Part shown: one piece after another, positions 1 to 9,763 of the stretch
Position numbering within the stretch: position 1 is the first letter of the stretch
Layout of the letters: the number at the start of each line of letters is the position of its first letter
Notes under the pieces: generated by a model
Told to the model about the DNA's origin: nothing
The model's database searches: none
Seen by the model: only the letters and a program-made list of their open reading frames with translations
Assembly: GCA_964501275.1 (NCBI GenBank)
Contig: CAZCSP010000022.1
Coordinates: 3,569 to 67,568 of the forward strand
DNA from: 55-13 sp964501275
Lineage (GTDB): Bacteria; Armatimonadota; Fimbriimonadia; Fimbriimonadales; Fimbriimonadaceae
DNA length: 64,000 nt
Direction of reading: 5' to 3'
Made by a program: the position numbers and the translations under genes

Positions 1-1023
<1,023 letters not shown>

Positions 1024-1039
1024 TGTTTGTCTCCTGAAT

Positions 1040-1144
1040 TGTAGCTTAGGGAAGGGGGGAACGGCGTTTCGGCATTGCGGTTTTTCGGTGTAAAGCCGCA
1101 ACGCCCCAACACCGTAATGCCGCAATGCCGTCATGCCGTCCCCA
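1040..1144. repeat. Dispersed repeat family A, 'GGCATTGCGG' words
   Basis: The gap between two minus-strand genes holds the words GGCGTTTCGGCATTGCGG and, inverted, CCGCAATGCCGTCATGCCG. The same words recur near 31790-31805, 32138-32170 and 36350-36378. The arms can pair into a hairpin, so it may also end transcription of the NlpC/P60 gene. Confidence 0.7.
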
Positions 1145-3121
1145 TCACAAAAATCTCCTCACCACCGCCTGCGACCGGCGGGCGACGTTGCTGTAGCCGA
1201 CCCCGCCCTTGACCGATTCGATGGTCCGTCCATTTCCCACATAGATCGCGACATGCTTCGGATCTTGGTAAACCAGAACGTCGCCGAAGTGCAGGTCTCC
1301 GGTCACCACTTTGCCCTGGCGAAAGCGGCCGATGTCTTGCGAGTGTCGGGGCAATCGGACGCCCAACTCTTTGTAAACCGCGCAGACGAACCCGGAGCAG
1401 TCGATACCATCCCGCGTGTTGCCGCCCCAGCGATAAGGCGTGCCAATCCAGCTCTTGGCAACATCCAGCAGCCGCTTGTGCGAGTCCTTGTAGGGCTTGT
1501 CGAAACTAGCCCCCGGGACGGCCCGGACGTACAGGTTGGTGCCCAGACTCGACTTGGGGCGATTCACCCCGATGGGCCGGATTTCGCCATAAGGGGCCAG
1601 TTCCAGGGAAGGGGTCGGCGGTAGGTAGGCGGGTTTGCGGCTGTCCACAGGCCGGGTCGGAGGAGCGGTCGTGGTCTTCGGCGCATAGCGGATCGGAGGC
1701 TGGGGAATGGGCGTGTGGTCGAAGATGCGGTAGGCCTTGGTGAACTGGTCCAGCCGCATGGGCCGAACGCCCGCCATGCCGCCATCGAGAGCCAAAACCT
1801 TGCCCGAGCCAACGTAGACCGCCGGGCGATCTTTCTCGTAGACCAGGTCGCCGTAGTCCAGCGAGTCGACTTCCTGGGTCAGGCGGGCGGGAAAATTGAT
1901 CTTGGCCTTGGCGTACAGGCCTCGAACCATCTCGTCGGCGCTCGCAACCTTCGCTGTGCGCGCATTCTGAATCTGCTGGGCGATCCGCTGCTGCTCCAGG
2001 CTTCGCTCCTCCCCGCCGTCCGCCTCAAAGCCCACCGTGCGATAACCCTCGGTTTGCCCTGGCTCAAAGCGGCGAACGCCAGAATCGGTGGCCAGCCAAA
2101 CGCCATCCTCATCCGCGGCCAAGGCCCGAACTTGGCCATGCTCCGGCCCGAAGTAGACCTGGCTGGAGCCGTCAGTCAGGTCCGCCCGGCACATCTGCCC
2201 ATTCTGCGCCCACCACACGCTCTCTTGGTGGAAGTCCATCACCTGGCTATAGCGGGGCCACAGACCGGGCTCGACCGTGTTGGGAACCCAGTTGTTCTGA
2301 TAGAACGGAACCATGTGGACCCGGTCGTTGCCCAAGGCCACCAGGCCGATGTCGGACACTCGGATGTTGCCGGTCGGGCCTGTTCCAAAGGGCAAACGGA
2401 TGCGCTTGGTCCCGATGTCGATCCGCACCTCGGGACCGAATGCAGGCTTGAAATCCACCACCGACGCCGCGTACCCGCCCAGAAGCCGATATTGGCCGCC
2501 CGAGCCAACTGACCAGGCGTTGATCAGCGCGATCTCCCGCGTCTCGCCTTCGATCTGGGGCGTGGATCGTTGGCCATAGCGCCGGATGCTCACAAACATC
2601 CCGCCCTGCCCGTTCCAGTAGGTGTCCACCAGCCCCTGCCCAGCAATCTCCGCCATCTCGGGAGGCAGGAATTGTTGGGGCGACTTCACGATCCCAGTCT
2701 CCGGCTCCACGAAGACGAAGGCGGTATCAGAGTGGACCACGAACCAGTTCTTCCAAACCGTCAAACGCTTGGGCATTCCCGACATCAGTTGGTCGGGGAT
2801 GCCGACTTTGCGGCAGTAGCCCGATTGCGGATTGGCGATACTCAGACCGTGGATTCGCTCATCGATCCAAGCGACGCGATTGCCAACTACCCGAACATCC
2901 AGGACTTTGGCGCCGGACTCGCCGACTTTCCAGACCCGGCGTTGGGTTTCCGGGTCATAGGCAGAAACTCCCCCAGTTTCGTGCCCAACCAACAGGGTCC
3001 CGTTCTCCATTCGGATTTGGCTGGCCTTGGCTCCTGCCAAGGTTTCCGACTGCGCATAACCCCGCCCCGCCAAAGCCAAGACCCCAACCACCCACATCGA
3101 CACAGCTATTCCTCTTCGCAT
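1145..3121 (-). CDS. Secreted NlpC/P60 peptidase with N-terminal propeller-like region
   Basis: The 658-aa protein starts with a signal peptide (hydrophobic core to about residue 22, ending GYAQ). Residues 25-400 contain repeated propeller-like strands (for example VSAYDPETQRRVWKVGE and GVWLATDSGVRRFEPG). The last 110 residues form an NlpC/P60 domain: GTPYRWGGNTRDGIDCSGF carries the likely nucleophile Cys575, and KHVAIYVG carries His623. The usual third polar residue would be near Glu635. The family cleaves peptide bonds in peptidoglycan stems, so a cell-wall remodelling role outside the inner membrane is likely. An alternative start at Met9 has an AGAGGA about 12 nt upstream; the first ATG gives the better signal peptide. 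Confidence 0.9.
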   Translation of the reverse strand: MRRGIAVSMWVVGVLALAGRGYAQSETLAGAKASQIRMENGTLLVGHETGGVSAYDPETQRRVWKVGESGAKVLDVRVVGNRVAWIDERIHGLSIANPQSGYCRKVGIPDQLMSGMPKRLTVWKNWFVVHSDTAFVFVEPETGIVKSPQQFLPPEMAEIAGQGLVDTYWNGQGGMFVSIRRYGQRSTPQIEGETREIALINAWSVGSGGQYRLLGGYAASVVDFKPAFGPEVRIDIGTKRIRLPFGTGPTGNIRVSDIGLVALGNDRVHMVPFYQNNWVPNTVEPGLWPRYSQVMDFHQESVWWAQNGQMCRADLTDGSSQVYFGPEHGQVRALAADEDGVWLATDSGVRRFEPGQTEGYRTVGFEADGGEERSLEQQRIAQQIQNARTAKVASADEMVRGLYAKAKINFPARLTQEVDSLDYGDLVYEKDRPAVYVGSGKVLALDGGMAGVRPMRLDQFTKAYRIFDHTPIPQPPIRYAPKTTTAPPTRPVDSRKPAYLPPTPSLELAPYGEIRPIGVNRPKSSLGTNLYVRAVPGASFDKPYKDSHKRLLDVAKSWIGTPYRWGGNTRDGIDCSGFVCAVYKELGVRLPRHSQDIGRFRQGKVVTGDLHFGDVLVYQDPKHVAIYVGNGRTIESVKGGVGYSNVARRSQAVVRRFL

Positions 3122-3179
3122 GGAAAGGAGAATAGGCTTTCCGCATCGCTTATGCCGTGATGTCCATCACAGATTGGAT

Positions 3180-3335
3180 GTGTCGAAGATCACTTCCGAC
3201 CTCCGGTCGAGCGTTGCTTTGAGAATGAGTCGAGGCACGTCGACTACGCGGCTTCGGTGGCCCTCTGTGTTTTTCGGTGGTTTTTCCATTGGCAGGCAAT
3301 GAAACCACCGAGGACCACCGAAGTGAAGCGTATCC
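3180..3335. repeat. Dispersed palindromic repeat family B, copy 1
   Basis: Inverted arms built from CTTCGGTGG / CCACCGAAG and GGTGGTTT / AAACCACC surround a short centre. Related copies lie at about 25163-25310, 31920-32110 and 39300-39410, all between genes. No coding potential is evident. Confidence 0.75.
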
Positions 3336-3362
3336 CAAAGTTCTGGACTACAATGAAGTGGC

Positions 3363-3731
3363 ATGAAGGACCTGCAAAAGGAAGATCCGTTACTGGGACG
3401 CTTCTTGGCAATGCAGATCAGCCACCTGGTGGCGCCACTTTTTGGAGTCTTGGCGGGGATCGGCTTTAGCAAAGGGTGGACCGCCATTGCTGGGCTTGCC
3501 ACTTTGGGCGCGATTCTCGTTGTCAGCCTACCGCCCCTCTTGGACCGCAAGTGGAACTTGCTTCTACCTGCCCTGGTCGGAGTCCTATCAGGCGTTGTCT
3601 ACAGCTTTCTAACAAATGAGATCGGCTTCCACGTCTTTCTCGTGACGGCTTATGGCCTTCAGGTCCTGGTCTTGGTCCTGCAGGCCGTGAACGAACGCCG
3701 TCAAGATCGGATCGGCTCAGAACGAACCTAG
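3363..3731 (+). CDS. Small four-helix membrane protein, unknown function
   Basis: The 122-aa product has four hydrophobic segments (about residues 12-36, 39-60, 65-83 and 88-108), short charged ends and a polar C-terminus, so it should sit in the inner membrane. I do not recognise a family. It stands alone between a repeat and the convergent sulfatase operon. No clear ribosome site precedes the ATG. The membrane pattern and codon use resembling its neighbours favour a real gene. Confidence 0.6.
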   Translation: MKDLQKEDPLLGRFLAMQISHLVAPLFGVLAGIGFSKGWTAIAGLATLGAILVVSLPPLLDRKWNLLLPALVGVLSGVVYSFLTNEIGFHVFLVTAYGLQVLVLVLQAVNERRQDRIGSERT

Positions 3732-3767
3732 TCATTCAAAAGTCGCCAGACTCTTCGATGTTCCGGC

Positions 3768-5258
3768 CTACTCAATCCGCTCCGTCACTTCCGTAAACTC
3801 CAGCGGCCTGCCATAAGGCGAATACCAGCTTCGATCCTCCAGATTCGGCAGGTCGTCGCCAAGTAGCCGCCGGAAGACCGTTCGGAAGCTGTTGACCGGG
3901 GTGATTTCGGGATAGAGTTCCTCACGAACCGAATCCGGGACCAGGTAGGCATTGAGGATGGGGAAGCATTCGCCGACGTTCGTCTTCTCCAACTCCGATT
4001 GGTCGAGTCCCATTTTCGGGCCGTGGTCGCCTTGGATAACGATGATCGGCCTCGGGCCTGGTCCGGCAAGGATCTTGTCGAGCGATTCCAGGATCTTTTT
4101 GCCGATGAACGTCGCTTGACCCGCATACCCTTCGCGGTAGGCCTTCTTGTCTGCCACCATCTCCATGTAGTCGCTCCCATCCCAATAGCCGTAGGGGCCT
4201 TTTTTAGGCAGGTTCTCGCCATTGGGACCAAAGCTGAAAGGCGGATGGGGAGCCAGGATGTGGACGATCGTGAACTGTGGCACGGCCCCCTGATCAGAAA
4301 GGGTGGATAGCCTCTCAAAGGCGTCCCGCAAAATCTGTTGACGCATCTCGAACATGGTGCGGATGACGGCCGTTTGCTCCAAGGAAGGCAAGCGCTGGAG
4401 TATGGTGCTCTCCAAAAGATTCACCCCTTCCGGTGTGACTTCCTTGCGGTCGACATTCATAAACTGAAGCGAGGGGAAGCCAGTGGTAATAGCGGAGGTC
4501 TGGTACCCCGCCTCCTTCAGCCGTGTCATTGTCCGGCTATTCTCCAAAGCCATGGCAAAGTTCGGGCGTCCTTCATCCACGGGTTGAATGGACTTCAGAT
4601 CCTGAATGTAGTCGTAGTTCAGCGACGAAGAGAGGGAGAGTTCTGTCTGACAGTAGTTCGCGCGCGCCTTCTTAGCCACATAGAACCCCCGCTTCTCCAA
4701 CCCTTCGATGAACCCCTGATCCGAAAACCCGTAGAGCCGTTCAAAAACGTCTGTCCGCCCGTAGCCGTCGAGAATGATATAGACGATGTCGGGATAGTCC
4801 TTCGCCGCCTGGCCGCCGACCATGGGGCCTGCAAGAGCCCTTCCCTTCCCCATTTGAGCCGAGGCGATTTGGAACGTCGGAATGGCCACCAGGACGCAGG
4901 CAAAGAAGCTCAACGGTCGATGCCACTGCCACTTCCAAACTGCCAAGGCGGCTAAGACAAAGATCAATGTCCCACTACCTATCAAAGAGGCAAGAGAGTC
5001 GCGGGGGAACGGCATGATCCCAACGACGAGATGCAGACTAAGCGCCCCGACGGCCAGAACCGTTGCCGCAATCGCTCCCCGCTCGGCCCTTCGCAGCGCC
5101 AAACCCAAGACCAGCCAAAGCACAGTAGTGACTCCAACCACCACAAAGAGCGGTCGCCAGAGGTCGCGCAGAGGGATGAGCGACTGATTGGATGCGTAAA
5201 GCGATAGGACGGGAAACGCGGCGAGCAAGGGGGGATAGATCGCAGTCGGTGCTCTCAA
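3768..5258 (-). CDS. Membrane sulfatase/phosphotransferase-superfamily enzyme
   Basis: The 496-aa protein has about five N-terminal membrane helices (about residues 1-180) followed by an alkaline-phosphatase-superfamily domain. Visible motifs are IVYIILDGYGRTD, the Thr/Ser-rich YCQTELSLSSSLNYDY (possible nucleophile region), HILAPHPPF and IQGDHGPKMG, which together would bind metal and phosphate or sulfate. The fold is shared with LTA synthases and phosphoethanolamine transferases; the true substrate is unknown. I chose a TTG start: it overlaps the TGA of the upstream methyltransferase (TTGA), has GGAG upstream, and avoids a 75-residue low-complexity extension lying in the upstream gene. Third gene of a tight operon. 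Confidence 0.8.
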   Translation of the reverse strand: MRAPTAIYPPLLAAFPVLSLYASNQSLIPLRDLWRPLFVVVGVTTVLWLVLGLALRRAERGAIAATVLAVGALSLHLVVGIMPFPRDSLASLIGSGTLIFVLAALAVWKWQWHRPLSFFACVLVAIPTFQIASAQMGKGRALAGPMVGGQAAKDYPDIVYIILDGYGRTDVFERLYGFSDQGFIEGLEKRGFYVAKKARANYCQTELSLSSSLNYDYIQDLKSIQPVDEGRPNFAMALENSRTMTRLKEAGYQTSAITTGFPSLQFMNVDRKEVTPEGVNLLESTILQRLPSLEQTAVIRTMFEMRQQILRDAFERLSTLSDQGAVPQFTIVHILAPHPPFSFGPNGENLPKKGPYGYWDGSDYMEMVADKKAYREGYAGQATFIGKKILESLDKILAGPGPRPIIVIQGDHGPKMGLDQSELEKTNVGECFPILNAYLVPDSVREELYPEITPVNSFRTVFRRLLGDDLPNLEDRSWYSPYGRPLEFTEVTERIE

Positions 5259-6625
5259 TCCCGCCTCCGATACAGGTACATCGTCCGCGTCATCTCCGCG
5301 ACCGGTCGCTTCGCCACCAGTTCGAAACTTCGAGCAAACGCTGCCTCGAACTGCTCCTGCGTATAAAGATCGAACACGTCCCGACGGGCCACCAGAATCC
5401 GCTGTACCTGCGAGTCCTCTTTGGGAACGAACTCGATAATCAGCCAGCGCCCCAGGCGAGCCAGAAACTCCGCGATCATCCACAGAGGAACGTTGTTGCC
5501 GATCGCCAAGTGATGGACCAGGGCCAGGGCCATCAGCACGTCGGCAGGGCCGCGCTTGATGAGGGAGTCCCGCTCATCCAAACTCCACCCGAGAGGGGGC
5601 GAGGGGTTGGCGAAGTCTTGGACCAAGGGCAAGAAATCCTTCGTCGCGCTTTGCCGAGACCACCGGTAAGCCTGCTCCACGGCGGCATGGTCCATGTCCC
5701 ATCCGATGGTTTGCAGACCGAGGTCGAGGGCGATCTGGCTGAATTCGCCATTGTTCGCCCCCAAGTCCCAACAGGTCTCAGGTTTCCCTGGGATCTGCCC
5801 CAGAAACTCCCTCACGATCTCCCGCTTGCTCGCCTGTCCCGTCTCCGTGTAGTTCGTGTCGGAGTAGTAGTCGCCCCACGGCGTTCCGCCAGGCTTCCAA
5901 TCAAGGCCCGAGATAGTGCGTTGAAGGCTGTCGATGAGGGCCAGTAGGGCGGTCTTGGAGACTTTGGCCGCCTGCTTGGATTCTTTTGAAGGTTCGCTAT
6001 CCGCTTTGGCGTGCATGAAGAGATGCGCGGCCAGTCCCATGTTGAGCTTGGCTTTCCCCGGTAATAGCTTCGCCGCCAAGTCCAACGGGATCCCGTCCAG
6101 GCAAGTGCGAAACATTGAGACCAGGCGGGGATCGACATAGGCCATCAAAGCCAGGGGAGCCAGAAAATGGCGGCAGAACTGGCGATAGGCGATCCAGGGC
6201 TCGCCTTCGACATAGGTCTCGAAAGACAGCGTGTCGATCAGAACCGACGTGCCTCGATGGAACTGCACGTTAAACGCCGTTGCATCCTTCAGGACAAACC
6301 CCTTCTCCAACGCACGGGACATAGCGCGTAAGGTCAAGAGAGCCGCATCCTTGAGTTGGCCGAAGCACCACTCATAGGGATAAGAGAGGAACGCCAGTTG
6401 CTCCGGCAACAGAACTCGGTGAGCCCCCTCCTCCCCCGGCTCGACCTCTTGAAATGGCAAGAGAATCCCTTCCGATATCAAGTCGGCAAAAAGCCCCGAA
6501 GTCTGCACACGGTCATACTCCTGCGCATAGGGCAGGCCGACGTAGCGATGAACCGCGCCTTCGCGAAGGAACACGAAGCCGCTGGGATCGCGGAAAGAAG
6601 ACCCAAGTCTCGCGACCGGCGTCAT
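5255..6625 (-). CDS. NoeA-like SAM-dependent methyltransferase
   Basis: The 456-aa protein has two parts. Residues 80-145 contain SYPYEWCFGQLKDAALLTL and VLKDATAFNVQF...VLIDTLSFE, the hallmark of NoeA-like nodulation-related proteins; the D...N...ID pattern hints at a kinase-like fold. Residues 280-450 hold a class I methyltransferase domain with motif I DLGANNG (287-293) and an acidic residue at Asp310. Its ATG directly abuts the TAG of the 60-aa gene upstream, and its TGA overlaps the TTG of the sulfatase-like gene, so the three are translationally coupled. Surface-polymer modification is inferred from the partners. Confidence 0.8.
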   Translation of the reverse strand: MTPVARLGSSFRDPSGFVFLREGAVHRYVGLPYAQEYDRVQTSGLFADLISEGILLPFQEVEPGEEGAHRVLLPEQLAFLSYPYEWCFGQLKDAALLTLRAMSRALEKGFVLKDATAFNVQFHRGTSVLIDTLSFETYVEGEPWIAYRQFCRHFLAPLALMAYVDPRLVSMFRTCLDGIPLDLAAKLLPGKAKLNMGLAAHLFMHAKADSEPSKESKQAAKVSKTALLALIDSLQRTISGLDWKPGGTPWGDYYSDTNYTETGQASKREIVREFLGQIPGKPETCWDLGANNGEFSQIALDLGLQTIGWDMDHAAVEQAYRWSRQSATKDFLPLVQDFANPSPPLGWSLDERDSLIKRGPADVLMALALVHHLAIGNNVPLWMIAEFLARLGRWLIIEFVPKEDSQVQRILVARRDVFDLYTQEQFEAAFARSFELVAKRPVAEMTRTMYLYRRRD

Positions 6626-6808
6626 CTACTGGGTCGACTTTTTCTGGAAGGTTCTCGAACAGAGAGCTACAAGATGGCTCCACTGCGTGCGGATCACATA
6701 TCCGACGGTGAGGATTCCCGCCAAGAGAACCTGGAAGATCATGCTTCCAGACCCTCCATCAATATAAGCCAACGGCGCAGACAAAGAGACTTCGAGAAGT
6801 GAATTCAT
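6626..6808 (-). CDS. 60-aa membrane protein of the NoeA/sulfatase cassette
   Basis: This short gene encodes a polar start, the motif AYIDGGSGSMIFQ at residues 14-26, one hydrophobic helix and a basic tail. Small proteins with an AYIDPGxGS motif plus one helix are known beside sulfatase-like genes in other bacteria (from memory), which supports a real gene despite its length. It is first in the operon and its stop is directly followed by the methyltransferase ATG. It could anchor or assemble the other two proteins at the membrane; this is inference. Confidence 0.7.
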   Translation of the reverse strand: MNSLLEVSLSAPLAYIDGGSGSMIFQVLLAGILTVGYVIRTQWSHLVALCSRTFQKKSTQ

Positions 6809-6830
6809 AACTAACTAAACGAGAATTTCG

Positions 6831-6850
6831 CAAACAAGTTCACTTGTTTG
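6831..6850. promoter_or_regulatory. Palindrome upstream of the NoeA/sulfatase operon
   Basis: CAAACAAGT-TC-ACTTGTTTG is a perfect inverted repeat with 9-bp arms. It lies 22 bp before the first ATG of the minus-strand operon, inside an A+T-rich stretch. It could be a repressor operator or a 5' leader hairpin. The remaining sequence up to 7070 shows no gene. Confidence 0.45.
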
Positions 6851-7075
6851 AATAAAATATCAAGGATGGACTATCTCGATAGGTTGGTCTAGTAATAGAA
6901 AAATACCCGTCAACTCCCACCACGGGAGAAGCCGCTTCCACTCGACGCCTATGTCGGCAATCCGAACCCAGCACGAATAGGGTCACGGCTTGCGCTAAAG
7001 AAACCTACTTATGTCAAGTAGGGGTTTGAGGGCCAAATAGTTCGCCACACCCGAAAAAAAACCCGTAGCCTCAGG

Positions 7076-7288
7076 TCAGACCGCGGCCTTGGTTGGCGTC
7101 GGTGAAGGAGCTTCCTGGAGGCGTCGGGGCCGGGGAGCAAGCTCGCCGCCACACTCGCGGCAGGTCCAATTCAAGTCCTCGGCGCAGTCGACGCAGTAGG
7201 TATCTTCGAAGCTGCAGATAAAGGCATCGCTCTGCCACTCCAAGCGCCTCCGACACTTCTCACAGGTGCGTCTCATCTCCAGGGCCAT
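7076..7288 (-). CDS. DUF1272-type small zinc-ribbon protein
   Basis: The 70-aa protein begins MALEMRRTCEKC and carries paired cysteines CEKC, CSFEDTYCVDCAE and CRECGGEL, the pattern of the DUF1272 family. These likely bind one or two zinc ions. Function in the cell is unknown. The start was set by AAAGGAG placed six bases before ATG-GCC; a longer version starting nine codons earlier would include that site. The C-terminal proline/alanine-rich tail is not conserved in the family as I recall it. Confidence 0.85.
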   Translation of the reverse strand: MALEMRRTCEKCRRRLEWQSDAFICSFEDTYCVDCAEDLNWTCRECGGELAPRPRRLQEAPSPTPTKAAV

Positions 7289-7315
7289 TTCATCTCCTTT
7301 CATCCTCAAGAGCAA

Positions 7316-7510
7316 TCATCCGTTCCATCCAGATCCTTGGCGATCCGTTCGCCCAGCCTCGTAAGCCCGCCATTCTTCCTCGCGAAGCCTTACTGGTATG
7401 GCTTCGGCAAGGTTCATCTCAGGCTTCACATGCAAATACTTGGCGCGGTTCTTGGTCGTTCCCTCGTGCGACTGTTTCGGTAAATTTATGTGGGAACTGG
7501 CCTCTTCGTC
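7316..7510. other. Gap with only a doubtful 33-aa frame
   Basis: Between the TraB-like gene and the DUF1272 gene a minus-strand frame (ATG at 7417 to TGA at 7316) could encode 33 residues (MNLAEAIPVRLREEEWRAYE...). It lies in an open stretch directly behind the TraB-like stop and might be a decayed tail. Nothing else is seen here. Confidence 0.2.
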
Positions 7511-8353
7511 TTACTGGCGACCCATCAAAACCTCAACCTTGGCCCCTGGCAACCGGCGCCTTAGAGCAGGCTCTTGCATCACGACGTGGCTCGCTCCCAT
7601 GACGATGAAGGCACGCCGCTTCCCTTGTGCCAGTTCCACCACCCGGTCGATCATGTGCCTGTCTCTGAGCAGGCTGCTTGCCTTGGCGATGTCGTTGAAC
7701 TGCGTCCTCCCTTCGATCAACCCAGGGTCGAACCAACTTAAGGGCGGCGCATCGATCTTGGCGTCCGCCCCAACCACCCGTTGAAGGATCGCTTGCAGTT
7801 CTGAAACGTTGCTTGGCTTCTCTTTTAAGGCGGGGATGGCCATCAGTCGGAGGATGTTTGCCGCGGCAACCGCCTCGACGGTGTTTCGGCGACTCTCAAC
7901 GGGACGCCGCAAGTATTCATAGATGTTCTGCAACACGTAGAACGACTTCAGAACCTCTGGGTCGAACTGCTTCGCCAAGGCCTCCGCCTGTTGGGCTTTG
8001 GAAGGGTCGAGGCTTTCCAGTGGCAGGCCATCGCTCTTCGCTTTGAACCCGATCCACCCTGGCTCCCCATTCATGAGCACTGAGTCTTCCAAAGTTGCTT
8101 CCAACCTCGGGCTGCCGCTCTCGTGGATGGCAATCTCAGGCTTTAATGTTTGCCAGAGCTCGGCCGCGATCTTTAGCTGTGGGTCCTTGGGGTCGCGTGT
8201 GTGTCCGCTTCCGAAGTAGAGAACGGTTGTCGAGTCAGTCTGGATTCGAAGCACGTAAGGGCGGGAGTGTTTGACCTTGGAATACTCTTCGGAGGTCATC
8301 AGCCCATCCGACTGAGCGAGGCACGATGCGACGAGCAAAGCGAGCATGGACAC
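7511..8353 (-). CDS. TraB/GumN-family secreted protein
   Basis: The 280-aa protein has a short hydrophobic leader (residues 1-14) and TraB/GumN hallmarks: YFGSGHT with His51, a conserved Glu near residue 78 in PEIAIHESG, and IVMGASHVVMQEPALRRRL near the C-terminus. The related Tiki fold uses the GxxH and Glu residues as metal ligands in a protease-like active site; bacterial members are mostly uncharacterised. It stands alone and is divergent from the SGNH hydrolase. The C-terminal SH motif supports an intact active site. Confidence 0.8.
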   Translation of the reverse strand: MSMLALLVASCLAQSDGLMTSEEYSKVKHSRPYVLRIQTDSTTVLYFGSGHTRDPKDPQLKIAAELWQTLKPEIAIHESGSPRLEATLEDSVLMNGEPGWIGFKAKSDGLPLESLDPSKAQQAEALAKQFDPEVLKSFYVLQNIYEYLRRPVESRRNTVEAVAAANILRLMAIPALKEKPSNVSELQAILQRVVGADAKIDAPPLSWFDPGLIEGRTQFNDIAKASSLLRDRHMIDRVVELAQGKRRAFIVMGASHVVMQEPALRRRLPGAKVEVLMGRQ

Positions 8354-8418
8354 ATCCTAAGGGGCCAGTCGTAGATTTCCAAGCGCATAGGCCAATCGAC
8401 TGGGTCTAAAATCCCGCT

Positions 8419-9027
8419 ATGCGAATTGTGTTCCAAGGCGACAGCGTGACCGACTTCCTGCGGGACCGGGCAAACCCCGCCTCGCTCGGCGACGGCTACG
8501 TTCCTCTTGTCGCTCAGGCTCTCCCTCAAGATTGGACCCTGATCAATCGCGGCATCAGCGGCAACCGCGTTTACGACCTGGAGGCGAGGTGGCAGGAGGA
8601 CTGCCTGGACCTAAGCCCAGACCTCGTCACGATCCTGATCGGTATCAACGACACCTGGCGACGATATGACTCTAATTTAGAATCTCCGATCCCGGAGTTT
8701 GAGGCGAGCCTGGAGCGCATTTCAAAACAGGTCGTGGATGCCGGAGCCAAGCTCATACTGCTGGAGCCGTTCGTCCTCCCCATACCCGAGGACCGCGCTG
8801 GTTGGCGGAAGGACTTGGACCCTCGCCTCCAAGCGGTGAGGAGAGTCGCCCGAGCCCACGCCTCAGCGCTGATCCCACTGGACGGCCTCTTTAATGCCGC
8901 CGCTTGCGAGTGTCCGATAGAGGAACTAGCCTATGACGGCGTCCACCCTGGCCCCGCCGGAAACCGCCTGATCGCGGAGAGCTTGGTACAGGCGATTCAG
9001 CGCGTTTTCCCGTCTAACGATAGGTAA
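8419..9027 (+). CDS. SGNH/GDSL-family hydrolase, probably cytoplasmic
   Basis: The 202-aa protein carries all four SGNH blocks: FQGDS with catalytic Ser9, RGISGN (residues 44-49), LIGINDTW with Asn77, and YDGVHPG with Asp173 and His176. There is no signal peptide, so the substrate is expected inside the cell. Members cleave ester or acetyl groups from lipids, sugars or small molecules; this sequence does not tell which. The length is typical. It is divergent from the TraB-like gene with a 65-bp shared promoter region. Confidence 0.9.
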   Translation: MRIVFQGDSVTDFLRDRANPASLGDGYVPLVAQALPQDWTLINRGISGNRVYDLEARWQEDCLDLSPDLVTILIGINDTWRRYDSNLESPIPEFEASLERISKQVVDAGAKLILLEPFVLPIPEDRAGWRKDLDPRLQAVRRVARAHASALIPLDGLFNAAACECPIEELAYDGVHPGPAGNRLIAESLVQAIQRVFPSNDR

Positions 9028-9029
9028 CC

Positions 9030-9152
9030 TGAGAGACTTGCAAAATTCATAGTGAGCCTGGTGAATCCTATTTGTTGCGTTGTAGTTGGAATAGTTGCTA
9101 CCCTAGCGCCCTTGAGGGGGACTCGGATCCCGGATTTTGCAAGTCTCCCCAT
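9030..9152. repeat. Dispersed palindromic repeat family C, copy 1
   Basis: GAGACTTGCAAAAT at the left end pairs with ATTTTGCAAGTCTC at the right end, and the right part holds GCCCTTGAGGGGGACTCGGATC. Shorter relatives lie at 31806-31888 and 44828-44990. It separates two plus-strand genes and carries no gene. Confidence 0.75.
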
Positions 9153-9175
9153 TTTTTAGTGATACGGAGGATTCT

Positions 9176-9700
9176 ATGAAAGCCGTGAAATCGATGTTTC
9201 TTGCTGTGATGCTGGGAGTGGCCGCCTTGGCCAGCGCCCAGCTGCCCGAGGTTTCTGCGGAAGTAAAGGCCTTGGACTGGATGCTGGGCGAGTGGTCCGG
9301 CACCGTCAAGTGGACCATGATGGGAACCGAAACCGACGCCCAGATGACATTGAAGGCAGAGCGGGAGGGTCTTTTCCTCAAGAGGAACACCACGACCGAA
9401 CTCATGGGCATGAAGATGACCGAGGTCAGCTACACCGGCTGGGACGACAAAAAGAAGAAGTATTGGTCGCACGTTTTCACAAATTTCGGCTCCGGCCCCC
9501 GAATCGAGTCGGGCGACAAGAACGGCGACGCGTTCGTTTCCGTCAGCGAACCCTGGGATGCCGGTCCCGAAAGGGAACCCATTACGGGCCGCATTTCCTA
9601 TACGAAGAAAGGGGACGACATGCTCTATGTGCTCGAGTTCAAGATGGGCGAAAAGTGGGAGAAAGTGGCGGAGGGCACCTTTAAGAAAAAGAAAACTTAA
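9176..9700 (+). CDS. Secreted DUF1579-like protein
   Basis: The 174-aa protein begins with a clear signal peptide (MKAVKSMFLAVMLGVAALASAQ). The mature part has ALDWMLGEWSGTVKW and later RISYTKKGDDMLYVLEF, matching DUF1579-type proteins that open with a 'mxGxWxG' strand and form a lipocalin-like barrel. Ligand and role are unknown. The start is the ATG preceded by CGGAGG, which makes the signal peptide begin the protein; an upstream in-frame start would add 13 polar residues with no ribosome site. Confidence 0.75.
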   Translation: MKAVKSMFLAVMLGVAALASAQLPEVSAEVKALDWMLGEWSGTVKWTMMGTETDAQMTLKAEREGLFLKRNTTTELMGMKMTEVSYTGWDDKKKKYWSHVFTNFGSGPRIESGDKNGDAFVSVSEPWDAGPEREPITGRISYTKKGDDMLYVLEFKMGEKWEKVAEGTFKKKKT

Positions 9701-9763
9701 CCTTCCCCGCTTGCCAAAACGATCAGGCTCTGCTAGATTCTTTCGGGGAGTGGGAGAATCTGT

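Noticed and set aside
1133..3160. Long plus-strand frames (163, 265 and 196 aa) opposite the NlpC/P60 gene
   Set aside because: They mirror a well-supported gene, have no ribosome sites and show the Arg/Pro/His-rich look of antisense frames in G+C-rich DNA.
5259..5483. 75-residue N-terminal extension of the sulfatase-like protein
   Set aside because: It lies wholly in the upstream methyltransferase gene, is Gly/Arg/Ser-rich and has no hydrophobic pattern, while a TTG with a good ribosome site overlaps the upstream stop.
7316..7417. 33-aa frame after the TraB-like gene
   Set aside because: Too short, no ribosome site; may be a decayed tail but cannot be supported as a gene.
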